In this document: positions 1-8,454 of the stretch, piece by piece | Layout: the number at the start of each line of letters is the position of its first letter | Position numbering within the stretch: the stretch's first letter is position 1 | Assembly: GCF_030160715.1 (NCBI RefSeq) | Contig: NZ_BSOW01000002.1 | Location: 248,001-312,000, forward strand | Direction: 5' to 3' | DNA: 64,000 nt | Source of the DNA: Bradyrhizobium iriomotense | Lineage (GTDB): Bacteria > Pseudomonadota > Alphaproteobacteria > Rhizobiales > Xanthobacteraceae | Notes under the pieces: model-generated | What the model was told of the DNA's origin: nothing | Database searches by the model: none | What the model saw: the letters and a program-made list of their open reading frames with translations, nothing else | Made by a program: the position numbers and the translations under genes

Positions 1-1082
1 TCACCATAATAGAGCGTCGGCGTGCCGCGCAGCGTCAGCAGCAGCATCGCGGCGACGCGCGCCTGCTCCGGCCCGACGCGGCTCGCGACGCGCGGCCGGT
101 CGTGATTGCCGAGCACCCAGTTCGGCCAGGCACCCCTCGGCAATGCCTTCTCGTAGTCCTCGATGATCTTCTCGATCGAGCGCGCGCTCCAGAAGGTCGA
201 GAGCAGCGCGAAGTTGAACGGCATCTGCGCGCCGGTGAGATCGTTGCCGTAGTAGGCCATCAGACGATGCAGCGGCAGATAGATCTCGCCGATCAGCACG
301 CGCGCGCGATACGCATCGGTGACGCGCCGCATCTCGGCGATGACGTCATGCACCTCCGCCTGATCGGTCGAGTATTGAGTCAGGATCTTTTCGTGCGGCG
401 GACGCCCCTCGACGTAGTGCGGGTTCGGCGGGTTGTCGCGGAAATCCGCGTCCTTGATCAGGTGCCAGATGACGTCGACGCGAAAGCCGTCGACGCCCTT
501 CTCCAGCCAGAACCGCATCACGTCATACATGGCCTCGCGGACTTCAGGATTGCGCCAGTTGAGATCCGGCTGCCGGTCGAGGAAGGCGTGGTAGAAATAT
601 TGACCCGTCGCCTCGTCATAGGCCCACGCACTGCCGCCGAATTCCGACAGCCAGTTGTTCGGCGGGCCGCCGTCGGGCGCGCCATCGCGCCAGATGAACC
701 AGTCGCGCTTGGGATTGTCGCGCGAGGAGCGGCTGGCGATGAACCAGGGATGCTGGTCGGAGGTGTGGTTCGGCACGAGATCAAGGATCAGCTTCAACCC
801 GCTCTCATGGGTGGCCTGCAACAGCGCATCGAAATCCTCCATGGTGCCGAACAGCGGATCGATGCCGGTGTAATCGGAGATGTCGTAGCCGAAATCGGCC
901 ATCGGCGAGCGGAAGACCGGCGACAGCCAGATGGCATCGACGCCGAGCGACTTCACGTAAGCCAGGCGCTTGAGGATGCCGGCGAGATCGCCGACTCCGT
1001 CGCCGTCGGTGTCCTGAAAGGAGCGCGGGTAGATCTGATAGAAGATGCCGTCGCGCCACCAGTTCTCGTCGTTCTCTGCCAT
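1..1082 (-). CDS. GH13 family alpha-glucosidase, C-terminus cut off by the window edge
   Basis: Cytoplasmic glycoside hydrolase of family 13, of the alpha-glucosidase/oligo-1,6-glucosidase type, which hydrolyses alpha-glucosidic bonds in maltose- or isomaltose-type sugars. The first 360 codons are visible and cover most of the catalytic (beta/alpha)8 barrel. The opening GIFYQIYPRSFQDTDGDGVG is typical of the family. The nucleophile Asp203 lies in GFRVDV, the acid/base Glu266 in LIGEIY and the third carboxylate Asp328 in VLGNHD. About 180 residues are missing beyond the left edge compared with the usual length of about 540. The start ATG has a strong AGGGGGG ribosome-binding site about 9 nt upstream. 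Exact substrate cannot be told; a trehalose synthase-like enzyme is possible. Its promoter lies in the 171 bp shared with the divergent hydrolase gene. Confidence 0.9.
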   Translation of the reverse strand, partial: MAENDENWWRDGIFYQIYPRSFQDTDGDGVGDLAGILKRLAYVKSLGVDAIWLSPVFRSPMADFGYDISDYTGIDPLFGTMEDFDALLQATHESGLKLILDLVPNHTSDQHPWFIASRSSRDNPKRDWFIWRDGAPDGGPPNNWLSEFGGSAWAYDEATGQYFYHAFLDRQPDLNWRNPEVREAMYDVMRFWLEKGVDGFRVDVIWHLIKDADFRDNPPNPHYVEGRPPHEKILTQYSTDQAEVHDVIAEMRRVTDAYRARVLIGEIYLPLHRLMAYYGNDLTGAQMPFNFALLSTFWSARSIEKIIEDYEKALPRGAWPNWVLGNHDRPRVASRVGPEQARVAAMLLLTLRGTPTLYYG

Positions 1083-1253
1083 GCCGGAATCGCCCCCCTG
1101 AAATCTGCCCCGCGCAAAGCAACGCGCCGGGAACATCCGGGTTCAGACCAACAGGCCATTGGGACGGCCTTGTGACGGCGGGACGACCGTTCCGCAGCGC
1201 CGGGGGCGCAATCTTTTGCTTGGCGGGCCGCCAAAAATCGGCATTGTGAGGCC

Positions 1254-1928
1254 ATGACCGAGCAAACCGAACAATCAGAGGCGGCGAAAGCGGGCGCAAT
1301 CATCGTTCCCGTGACGCTGTTCGAGCAGAATTGCACCATCATCTGGGACGAGCCCAGCAAGAGGGCCGTGGTGATCGATCCCGGCGGGGACGTTCCGAAA
1401 ATCCTGGACGCGATCAAGCAGACCGGCGTCACCGTGGAGAAGATCTGGCTGACGCACGGCCACATCGATCACGTCGGCGGCGCCGCCGACCTGCGCGACG
1501 CACTGAAGGTGCCGATCGAAGGCCCGCACGTCGCCGACAAATTCCTGCTCGACAATGTGGTCGAGAGCGGCGCGCGCTTCGGCATGACCGGCGTGCGCAA
1601 TTTCGCGCCGGACCGCTGGCTCGAGGAAGGCGACACCGTCTCGATCGGCGATCTCTCCTTCGACATCCTGCACTGCCCCGGCCACTCACCCGGCAGCGTC
1701 GTCTTCTTCAGCAAGGAGATGCGCTTTGCTCACGTCGGCGACGTCCTGTTCGCAGGTTCAGTCGGCCGCACCGACCTGCCCGGCGGCAGCCACGCGACGC
1801 TGATCAACTCGATCAAGACGAAGCTCCTGCCGCTCGGCGACGACGTCGGCTTCATCTGCGGCCATGGCGCGGGCTCGCGCATCGGCCATGAGCGGATGAC
1901 CAATCCGTTCATCACCGGCGAGATGTAG
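1254..1928 (+). CDS. MBL-fold metallo-hydrolase (glyoxalase II-like)
   Basis: A 224-residue metallo-beta-lactamase-fold protein. The metal-binding motif is THGHIDH with His68, His70, Asp72 and His73. Further ligands are probably His in LHCPGHSPGS and Asp in AHVGDVLFAGSVGRTD, and the late His in CGHGAG. Size and motifs match the YcbL/GloB2 group, which hydrolyses thioesters such as S-lactoylglutathione; it lacks the longer C-terminal domain of classical glyoxalase II. Function inside the cell is inferred from family only. No signal peptide is seen, so it is probably cytoplasmic. It converges on the HxlR regulator with only 6 bp between the stop codons. Confidence 0.88.
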   Translation: MTEQTEQSEAAKAGAIIVPVTLFEQNCTIIWDEPSKRAVVIDPGGDVPKILDAIKQTGVTVEKIWLTHGHIDHVGGAADLRDALKVPIEGPHVADKFLLDNVVESGARFGMTGVRNFAPDRWLEEGDTVSIGDLSFDILHCPGHSPGSVVFFSKEMRFAHVGDVLFAGSVGRTDLPGGSHATLINSIKTKLLPLGDDVGFICGHGAGSRIGHERMTNPFITGEM

Positions 1929-1934
1929 GCACCC

Positions 1935-2306
1935 CTACTCGGCGGCGTCCGCAAGCGCCGCCGGCTCGCTCAAATGCCGCTCGCCCCAATCGCGGATCGC
2001 TGAAATCACGGGCACGAAACTCCTGCCCTTGCGGGTGAGGCGGTATTCGACCTTCGGCGGCACCACGCCAAAATCCCGACGGTCGATCAGGCCGCTCTCG
2101 GTGAGCGCCTTCAATTCGCGGCTGAGCACGCGCGGGGTGATCTCGGCGCTGCCGGCGGCTCCTCGCAGCAGGCCGCTCCTGATCTCGCCATAACGGCGCG
2201 GGCCGTCCTTCAGGTCCCAGACGATCCTGAGCTTGTACTTGCCGCTGATCATCTTCTGGAAGGCCGCGACCGGACAGCTCCGCAAGGCCGATTTTGCTTT
2301 CGCCAT
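1935..2306 (-). CDS. HxlR-family winged-helix transcriptional regulator
   Basis: A 123-residue one-domain winged-helix regulator. The conserved HxlR pattern is present: a cysteine near the N-terminus (RSCPVAAF), then the segment KYKLRIVWDLKDGPRRYGEI and the recognition region ITPRVLSRELKALTESGLIDR. HxlR proteins respond to reactive electrophiles, oxidants or aromatic compounds and usually control a divergent neighbour. Here the divergent gene is the small protein at 2442-2744. Two direct repeats sit in the shared intergenic region and are the probable operator. The effector is unknown. Confidence 0.9.
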   Translation of the reverse strand: MAKAKSALRSCPVAAFQKMISGKYKLRIVWDLKDGPRRYGEIRSGLLRGAAGSAEITPRVLSRELKALTESGLIDRRDFGVVPPKVEYRLTRKGRSFVPVISAIRDWGERHLSEPAALADAAE

Positions 2307-2359
2307 CTCGTCACCTCCCTTCGCATCGCGAGGATGAGGATAGGAGGGCCGCGAAAAAA

Positions 2360-2386
2360 GTCCATACTATCAATTTTGTCCATACT
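2360..2386. promoter_or_regulatory. Direct repeats in the hxlR divergent promoter (putative operator)
   Basis: The 9-mer GTCCATACT occurs twice, at 2360-2368 and 2378-2386, 18 bp apart start to start, in the 135-bp gap between the divergent HxlR gene and the small protein gene. The surrounding stretch is AT-rich against a GC-rich background. The position suggests an HxlR dimer site controlling both genes; this is inference. Confidence 0.5.
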
Positions 2387-2441
2387 TGCAGGATTGCTCC
2401 CAAGGCGCACATGATGACGCACATGACGAAGGGAGCGTCTC

Positions 2442-2744
2442 ATGAAGCACTTCATGATCAAGTATCAATTCAGGAACGGCACCACGGAGGCCTGGCACCA
2501 GGAGATCGGCCGCTTCATCAAGGCGATCAACGATGATCCGGAGCTGAAAGGGCGGATCGGCTATCGCTGCATGAAGAATCGCGACGACAACAGCTACTTC
2601 CACCTCGCCAGCGTCACCGACGATGCCGCGCAGAAGACGCTCCAATCGCGCGACTTCTTCAAGCATTATACGGAAATGACACGGAAGGTCGCCGGCGGCG
2701 AGGTCACGGTGACGCCGATCGAGCTGATCGACGCCACGGCGTAG
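2442..2744 (+). CDS. Small protein, probably of the dimeric alpha-beta barrel (ABM-like) type
   Basis: A 100-residue cytoplasmic protein without signal peptide or membrane segment. The pattern of an opening beta strand (KHFMIKYQF), a helix with WHQEIGRFIKAIN, and a later FKHYTEMTRKV helix resembles antibiotic-biosynthesis-monooxygenase-like proteins that act as small monooxygenases or sensor proteins. The assignment is tentative because no catalytic residue is diagnostic. The start ATG has GGAG 8 nt upstream. It is divergent from hxlR and is the likely target of that regulator, so a role in dealing with a quinone or electrophile is possible. Confidence 0.65.
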   Translation: MKHFMIKYQFRNGTTEAWHQEIGRFIKAINDDPELKGRIGYRCMKNRDDNSYFHLASVTDDAAQKTLQSRDFFKHYTEMTRKVAGGEVTVTPIELIDATA

Positions 2745-2754
2745 CTCACTCGGA

Positions 2755-2840
2755 GTCGTCCTGGCGAAAGCCTGGACCCATTACCCCAGCGGGTGTTGTA
2801 GCGCGAGTTGGTAACAGCCAATCTTCGCCAAGCTACAGCC
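2755..2840. repeat. Partial intergenic repeat (GTCGTCCTGGCGAAAGCC family)
   Basis: The 18-mer GTCGTCCTGGCGAAAGCC at 2755-2772 is identical to the one at 13151-13168. The copy here has a one-base mismatch in its hairpin arm. It lies between two convergent genes. The right boundary is uncertain. Confidence 0.6.
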
Positions 2841-2845
2841 TGTGA

Positions 2846-4048
2846 CTACTTCATCAGTCCCGCGGCCGTCAGCGCACGGGTGATGACGGCGCCGAGATCG
2901 AGACCGCGCTTGGCCTTCTTGCTGGGCTTGGCATTGGACTTGGCGTTGGACTTGGCCTTGAGCTTGGCATTGGGCTGCGGTTCGGCGACGGCCACCCGGA
3001 TCGACCTCGCAAGATGCGGCGCAGGCGAAGGGGCTGGCGCGGCTTTCTCCGCCGGCGCGGAGCTGCGGATCCAGTCGGTCAGGCCGAAGAATTTTGCGAT
3101 GTGGTACGACGAGGAGATGCCGGCCTCGATCAGGAAGGCGCCTTCCATGCCGTAGCGGTGATCGTTGTCGGCGACGCCGAGCGGCGTGCCGTGCGCCATG
3201 TCGGTGATGGCGAAAGACTCGACGAGCGTCTCGCCGTCCGCATTCCACCAGGCCTGGCGCGGATAGCCGTCGACGACGGTCTCCGCCATCGGCGTCAGCG
3301 GCAGGTCGTGCAGGTCGAGCCACTGCTTGACGATCTCGTCGGCATTGCCGGGATTGACGGTGCGATCGGCGCTGCCGTGCCAGACCGAAATCTTCGGCCA
3401 GGGGCCGCGATGGCCGGACGCCTTGCGCACGAGATCGCCGAGCTCGCGCGCGGGACGCTCGGGCGAATGAAACATGCCATCGAGCGCCTGGCGCAGGTTC
3501 GACGCCACGCCATAAGGCAGCCCCGCAATGACCGCGCCGGCTGAGAAGACCTCGGGATAGGTTGCGAGCATCACCGAGGTCATGCCGCCGCCGGCGGACA
3601 GGCCGGTGATGAAGATGCGGCGCGCATCGATGCCGTGCGTCGTGACCATGTGCGCGATCATCTCGCGGATCGAGCACGCCTCGCCGCTGTCGCGCGCGGT
3701 GTCTTCCGGACTGAACCAGTTGAAGCAGGTGTTGGCGTTGTTGACGCGCTGCTGCTCGGGCATCAACAGCGCGAAGCCGTAGTGCTTGGCAAGCGTCGAC
3801 CATCCGGCGCCGAGATCGTAGGTCGCCGCGGTCTGGCCGCAGCCATGCAGCACGACGACGAGCGCGCGCGCCTGCTGCAATTGCGCCGGCACGAACGCGA
3901 ACATGCGCAGGTTTCCGGGATTGGAGCCGAATCCGCTGACTTCCGCGAGCGGGCTGTGCTCGCCTGCGCCACGTGCCGTTTCGGCAAGGCGCAGAGCATT
4001 CAGCTTTGGCAGACGTCTTAAGAGATCGACATTCCTGGTTAACGACAC
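2846..4048 (-). CDS. PHB depolymerase-family esterase
   Basis: A 400-residue alpha/beta hydrolase of the short-chain polyhydroxyalkanoate depolymerase/feruloyl esterase type. The early strand LVVVLHGCGQTAATYD forms the oxyanion region and the nucleophile lies in GLSAGGG. A WHGSADRTVNPGN segment carries the expected catalytic Asp, and an AHGTP segment the His. No standard signal peptide is seen, so an intracellular or non-classical location is likely. The C-terminus is a low-complexity KAKSNAKSNAKPSKKAKR basic tail, which could bind polymer granules or nucleic acid. Start is GTG with AGGAG 6 nt upstream. Substrate might be poly-3-hydroxybutyrate oligomers or ester plant phenolics. Confidence 0.87.
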   Translation of the reverse strand: MSLTRNVDLLRRLPKLNALRLAETARGAGEHSPLAEVSGFGSNPGNLRMFAFVPAQLQQARALVVVLHGCGQTAATYDLGAGWSTLAKHYGFALLMPEQQRVNNANTCFNWFSPEDTARDSGEACSIREMIAHMVTTHGIDARRIFITGLSAGGGMTSVMLATYPEVFSAGAVIAGLPYGVASNLRQALDGMFHSPERPARELGDLVRKASGHRGPWPKISVWHGSADRTVNPGNADEIVKQWLDLHDLPLTPMAETVVDGYPRQAWWNADGETLVESFAITDMAHGTPLGVADNDHRYGMEGAFLIEAGISSSYHIAKFFGLTDWIRSSAPAEKAAPAPSPAPHLARSIRVAVAEPQPNAKLKAKSNAKSNAKPSKKAKRGLDLGAVITRALTAAGLMK

Positions 4049-4170
4049 CGACAGCTCCTGATGGGGCGACTTCCAACTTCACCCCAAAGCAAATAGTTGC
4101 TGCGGCGCAAAATAAAAAGTGTGTGTGCCGTTCAGTCACCCGGGAATCCACGGGGATTCCCCGAAATGCC

Positions 4171-5589
4171 TCAACTTCGAGCATGTGCGCGACGCATCCA
4201 TGTCAGAAATGCGACGCAGATCGTGATTAACGTCGCAAACGAGGCGAGTGCGACGAAGAATGCTGCACGTGATGAGTGCATCGATTCGATGGCGAAATAG
4301 AGCGCGCCGATGGCGGCGACACCGGCTGCATTACCGATCTGTATGGTCGTGCCGTACATGCCGGATGCAGAGCCTGCGGCGACAGGATTGACCGTCGAGA
4401 GCACGGCGCCCGAGAGCGGCGCCATCACGAGGCCCTGGCCGTAGCCGAAGATGATCATGGTGAGCGCGAGCATCGGCGGCGTCGGCGCGTCGGTAGCGAC
4501 GGCGAGAAACGCGAGCACGGCAAGGCCGGCGATCTGAAGCGCGCAGCCCTCGATCAGCACCTTGGTGCCGCGATGCCGCGCCCGCACGCCGCTGTGGCGT
4601 GACGCCACGACGAAGGCGAGCGCAAGCGGAACGAAGGCGCTGCTAGCCGCGAGCGGCGGGATCTTCAATCCGTTTTGCATGAACAGCGTCATGATCAGGT
4701 AGAAGGACAGATTGGCGAGAAAGAAAAACAACGCAGCGCCAAGTCCGCGCAGGAAAGCAGCATCCGACAACAGCGTCAGATCGATCAGCGGCATGCCGCC
4801 GCGCCGCGCCACAGCGTGCTCGAGGCGCAGGAAGGCCGCGAGTATAGCGACTCCGATGGCCATCACGCCCCACAGCCATGGTGCCCAGCCGGCATCGTGG
4901 CCGAACAGCAGCGGTCCGATCAGGCACAACAGGCCCGCGAACAGGACAAAGCTGCCGGCGACATCGAGCCGCGTGCCGGCGCGTCGCGGCACCGACGGCA
5001 TGATGCGCACCGCGGCGACGATGATGACGAGGCCGAACGGCACGTTGACGAAGAACACCGAGCGCCAGCCGGCATGCGCAAGATCGATCGTCACGAGCAG
5101 TCCGCCGAGCATGAAGCCGGCCGCGCCCGCGAGCCCCAGCACGATGCCGTAGATGGCGAACGCGCGGCTGCGCGACTCGTCGGTGAACAGGACATGCAGC
5201 GTCGCCAGCACCTGCGGCACCATCAGCGCCGCGGTTGCGCCCTGCGCCAGCCGCGCGATGATCAGCTCGGGGCCGGATTGCGCGAGGGCGCACCACAGCG
5301 AGGTCAGCGTGAAGCCGGCAACACCGGCGAGGAACACGTTCTTCGTGCCATGGATGTCGCCGAGCCGGCCGCCCGCGACCACCAGCGTCGCATAGGCGAT
5401 CAGGTAGATCGCAATGACGGATTCGATCTGCGCCGGTGTCGCACGCAGGTCGACCGCGATGGTGGGAATCGCGACGTTGACCACGAAGGCGTCGACGCCG
5501 AACATGAACTGCGCGGCCACCACGACCGACAGCACCCACCAGCGGCGGGTTGAATCCATCTGTTTTGTGACAATCTGATGCATCGGCAC
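4171..5589 (-). CDS. MFS drug-efflux-type transporter (DHA2/EmrB-QacA family)
   Basis: A 472-residue integral membrane protein with about 13-14 hydrophobic segments from residue 16 onwards. The first helix (VLSVVVAAQFMFGVDAFVVN) and the motif A-like loop GGRLGDIHGTKN are typical of proton-driven exporters of the EmrB/QacA group. The helix 5 motif C region is GIVLGLAGAAGFMLGGLL. The probable role is efflux of a toxic organic compound. No membrane-fusion partner gene is nearby. A 13-bp palindrome sits about 60 bp upstream of the start. The ATG at 5559 is an alternative start, as no convincing ribosome site separates them. Confidence 0.88.
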   Translation of the reverse strand: MPMHQIVTKQMDSTRRWWVLSVVVAAQFMFGVDAFVVNVAIPTIAVDLRATPAQIESVIAIYLIAYATLVVAGGRLGDIHGTKNVFLAGVAGFTLTSLWCALAQSGPELIIARLAQGATAALMVPQVLATLHVLFTDESRSRAFAIYGIVLGLAGAAGFMLGGLLVTIDLAHAGWRSVFFVNVPFGLVIIVAAVRIMPSVPRRAGTRLDVAGSFVLFAGLLCLIGPLLFGHDAGWAPWLWGVMAIGVAILAAFLRLEHAVARRGGMPLIDLTLLSDAAFLRGLGAALFFFLANLSFYLIMTLFMQNGLKIPPLAASSAFVPLALAFVVASRHSGVRARHRGTKVLIEGCALQIAGLAVLAFLAVATDAPTPPMLALTMIIFGYGQGLVMAPLSGAVLSTVNPVAAGSASGMYGTTIQIGNAAGVAAIGALYFAIESMHSSRAAFFVALASFATLITICVAFLTWMRRAHARS

Positions 5590-5648
5590 ACGCGCTTTCA
5601 GAAATCTCGCAGCGCTTGATCGTTTCAGATCGGCGTCGTTCCGGACAT

Positions 5649-5661
5649 TACCTCGGAGGTA
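5649..5661 (-). promoter_or_regulatory. 13-bp palindrome upstream of the MFS exporter
   Basis: TACCTC-G-GAGGTA is a perfect inverted repeat 60-72 bp before the exporter start. Such sites commonly bind TetR-type repressors of efflux pumps, but no regulator gene adjoins, so this is a position-based guess. Confidence 0.4.
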
Positions 5662-5727
5662 GGATTGTCAACGCGGTGGCCTGATTGCTGAGCGGCATCT
5701 CCGTCCGCACACGGCCAATGCCGTCAA

Positions 5728-6897
5728 TCACTCCGGCCAAGGTGCGCGAGCCGGCCAGCGATAGTGCTCGGCCAGCGCATCCAGCAGCGCGTCCACGACC
5801 GGCTCGCCGTCATTGCCGTTGGTCATGACCACCGCGCCCTGCCCCGTTCCCGGACATGCCACAAAGCCGCTGCGAAAGCCGAGATTGTTGCCCCGCTTCA
5901 TCGCAATGCGACCGTTGCCCTCGCCCGCGAGCGCGACGCCAATGCCATAGCCGAGATCGTCGACGGAGGTGAGCATCGCCGTCACACCGCTTCCGCCGAA
6001 CACGGTCTGCGCATCACCTCTGTGCGCGGCGATCATCGCGAGCACGATCCTGGCGAGATCGGACGGCTTCGACCAGAGGCCTGCGGCGGCATATTCCGGA
6101 TAGACATGCCAGCCGCCCGCGATTTCGCGCCCTCCGTCATCATGAGCGAGAGCAAACGATGCCCGCTGCGCGTGACCCGGCGGCTGGAAGAAGCCGGAGC
6201 GATCCATTGCGAGTGGACGCAACACATACGCGCTGACGAGCTCCGCAAACGGCCGTCCCGTGGCATCCTCCATAGCGACCTGCGCGACCTGGCAGCCGCC
6301 GCCCGAATAGGCCTCGACTGTGCCGGGCGACGTTACGATCCGCACCGGCGGCGAATTCGCTGGCGGCACGCCGGCGAGAATTTGCACGGCATTGGGCAGC
6401 AGCGCATCGACCGGATAGCCAAGATAACCCGGAACGTTGCAGCCTGAGGTCATGCCGAACAGGCGCCGCAGCGTCACGGGATTCGACGTCATTGCAGGTA
6501 TCTGCGGCAGTCGCCACCGCTTGAGATAGGTTCCAACATCGGCATCGAGCGCAACATGGCCGCGCGCCGAAAGCGCGATCGCCGTGATCGCCGCGACTGT
6601 CTTGGAGATCGAGGCCGCCTGGTAGCGCGTCTCCGGCCCGACCGCATCGCTGCGCGAGACGCTGCGCAGACCGCGCTGGCACAGGCTGACGCGGCCCTCC
6701 TCAATCAGTGCAACGCTGATCGAGGGCACGTTACGCCGTTCGCGTTCGCGATCGAACGCGGCTACGATGTCGGACAGCGCTCCGGACTCGGCGCCCTGGC
6801 CGCGGCTGGCAACGACGGCAATGGCGCCCGCGAGCACACCGCGGCGCGTCAACGCAAGACGCGCCGGCCGTTCCGGCGTCACTCCATCTTTCCGCAT
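5728..6897 (-). CDS. Tat-exported serine hydrolase (class C beta-lactamase-like)
   Basis: A 389-residue serine hydrolase of the beta-lactamase/penicillin-binding-protein-like family. The N-terminus carries a twin-arginine motif (LTRRGVLAG) followed by a short hydrophobic stretch, so Tat export to the periplasm is likely. The catalytic SxxK motif is SISK in RYQAASISKTVAAI, and the second motif appears as YSGGG in place of Y-x-N. The family covers esterases, D-amino peptidases and beta-lactamase relatives; substrate cannot be deduced. The start at 6897 was preferred to a longer reading frame because GGGAG lies about 9 nt upstream. An ATG at 6915 is possible. It is divergent from the flavin monooxygenase. 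Confidence 0.85.
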   Translation of the reverse strand: MRKDGVTPERPARLALTRRGVLAGAIAVVASRGQGAESGALSDIVAAFDRERERRNVPSISVALIEEGRVSLCQRGLRSVSRSDAVGPETRYQAASISKTVAAITAIALSARGHVALDADVGTYLKRWRLPQIPAMTSNPVTLRRLFGMTSGCNVPGYLGYPVDALLPNAVQILAGVPPANSPPVRIVTSPGTVEAYSGGGCQVAQVAMEDATGRPFAELVSAYVLRPLAMDRSGFFQPPGHAQRASFALAHDDGGREIAGGWHVYPEYAAAGLWSKPSDLARIVLAMIAAHRGDAQTVFGGSGVTAMLTSVDDLGYGIGVALAGEGNGRIAMKRGNNLGFRSGFVACPGTGQGAVVMTNGNDGEPVVDALLDALAEHYRWPARAPWPE

Positions 6898-7085
6898 GCG
6901 CGACTCCCGATTCATGCCTGGATGCATCGATCGCGACGGCAAACGGCACAAATTCCACAGCGCGGACAGCGGTTGCATCCCGCGTCCCGCGCATTGCGGG
7001 TCTTTGGCCGGCGCACATTGAAAGCACTTTCCCGCTGGCCTAACAATGCGTCGCGACACAACGACATAAATCAAAGGAAACACCC

Positions 7086-8327
7086 ATGGCGCGCCTGAAA
7101 TTCGGAGCCTTTCTTGCCCCGCATCACCCGATCGGGGAGCATCCGATGCTCCAGTTCCGGCGCGACCTCGACCTCGTCGAGCAGCTCGATGCGCTCGGCT
7201 ATGACGAGTTCTGGTGCGGCGAGCATCATTCCTCCGGCTGGGAGATGATCGCCTCGCCGGAGATGTTCCTGGCGGCGGCCGGCGAGCGCACCAAGCGCAT
7301 CAAGCTCGGCACCGGCGTCGTCTCGCTGCCCTATCACCATCCCTTCAACGTCGCGCAGCGGATGGTGCAGCTCGACCACATGACCGGCGGGCGCGCGATC
7401 TTCGGCTCCGGCCCAGGCGCGCTCGCATCCGACGCGCATACGCTCGGCATCGATCCGATGACGCAGCGCGACCGCCAGGACGAGGCGATCGCCATCATCC
7501 GCCGTCTGTTCAACGGCGAGCGCGTCACCGCCAGGAGCGACTGGTTCACCATGAACGACGCCGCGCTCCAGCTCCTGCCGCTCCAGGAGGAGATGCCGTT
7601 CGTGGTGGCCTCGCAGATCTCGCCATCCGGCATGACCCTCGCCGGCAAATACGGCATCGGCATCATCTCGCTGGGCTCGATGACGACGCAGGGCCTGATG
7701 TCGCTGCGCCAGCAATGGGAATTCGCCGAGGACGCCGCGAAAAAGCACGGCACCAGGGTCAGCCGCGCCGACTGGCGCGTGCTGCTCACCTGGCACATCG
7801 CCGAGACCCGCGAGCAGGCGCGCCGCGAGGCCGGCGCCGGGCTGATGCGCTGGCACAACGAATATAATGTCGGCACGCTGCAACGGCCGGGCCTGACCGC
7901 GTTCGCCTCGCCCGACGAGGCCGTGGACAAGACCGCCTTCGTCGACGGCGCGGCCTCGACCATCGGCACGCCCGATGATCTCGTCAAGACCATCAAGAAC
8001 GTGATGGAGGTCTCGGGCGGCGTCGGCGCCGTCATCGGCTTCGTGCACGACTGGGCCAATCCGGAAGCCACGCGCCGGAGCTGGGACATGGTCGCGCGCT
8101 ATGTGGTGCCCGAGATCAACGGCTATATCGACGGGCTTCGCCGGTCGCAAAAATTCGTGACCGAGAACCGCGCGATCTTCGAGCGCGCGGGACAGGCGGT
8201 GATGGCCAAGATCATGGAGAACGAGAAGGCCGCCGAGGCCTTGAAGCAGACCGGCCCCGGCCGCGTCGCGATACCCGCCGTCAACGCGCCGGATTTGCAG
8301 AAGGAGGCAGCGAAGCGGCAGGCGTAA
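7086..8327 (+). CDS. Luciferase-like (LLM class) flavin-dependent monooxygenase
   Basis: A 413-residue TIM-barrel flavoenzyme of the bacterial luciferase superfamily. The N-terminal strand and the EHHSSGW segment, followed by TKRIKLGTGVVSLPYHHPFN and a GSGPGALASD phosphate-binding loop, are typical of LLM monooxygenases that use reduced FMN and oxygen. Substrates in this group include terpenes such as limonene, alkanes and sulfonates. It needs a partner flavin reductase, and none is encoded here. The start has AAGGA 9 nt upstream. The P450 gene follows in the same direction after 127 bp, so both could serve oxidation of one hydrophobic compound; this is inference. Confidence 0.88.
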   Translation: MARLKFGAFLAPHHPIGEHPMLQFRRDLDLVEQLDALGYDEFWCGEHHSSGWEMIASPEMFLAAAGERTKRIKLGTGVVSLPYHHPFNVAQRMVQLDHMTGGRAIFGSGPGALASDAHTLGIDPMTQRDRQDEAIAIIRRLFNGERVTARSDWFTMNDAALQLLPLQEEMPFVVASQISPSGMTLAGKYGIGIISLGSMTTQGLMSLRQQWEFAEDAAKKHGTRVSRADWRVLLTWHIAETREQARREAGAGLMRWHNEYNVGTLQRPGLTAFASPDEAVDKTAFVDGAASTIGTPDDLVKTIKNVMEVSGGVGAVIGFVHDWANPEATRRSWDMVARYVVPEINGYIDGLRRSQKFVTENRAIFERAGQAVMAKIMENEKAAEALKQTGPGRVAIPAVNAPDLQKEAAKRQA

Positions 8328-8454
8328 GGCCCGCATCGCGGGCATTTGCGCCGTCACACCAATTCCGTCCGCCTGTGCTATGCTACCCGAGGCGGCGTGG
8401 CGTAAGCCGGGCTGCGACGCGAGTCTGTTCGGTCAGCCAACCGGAGCAATCCTC

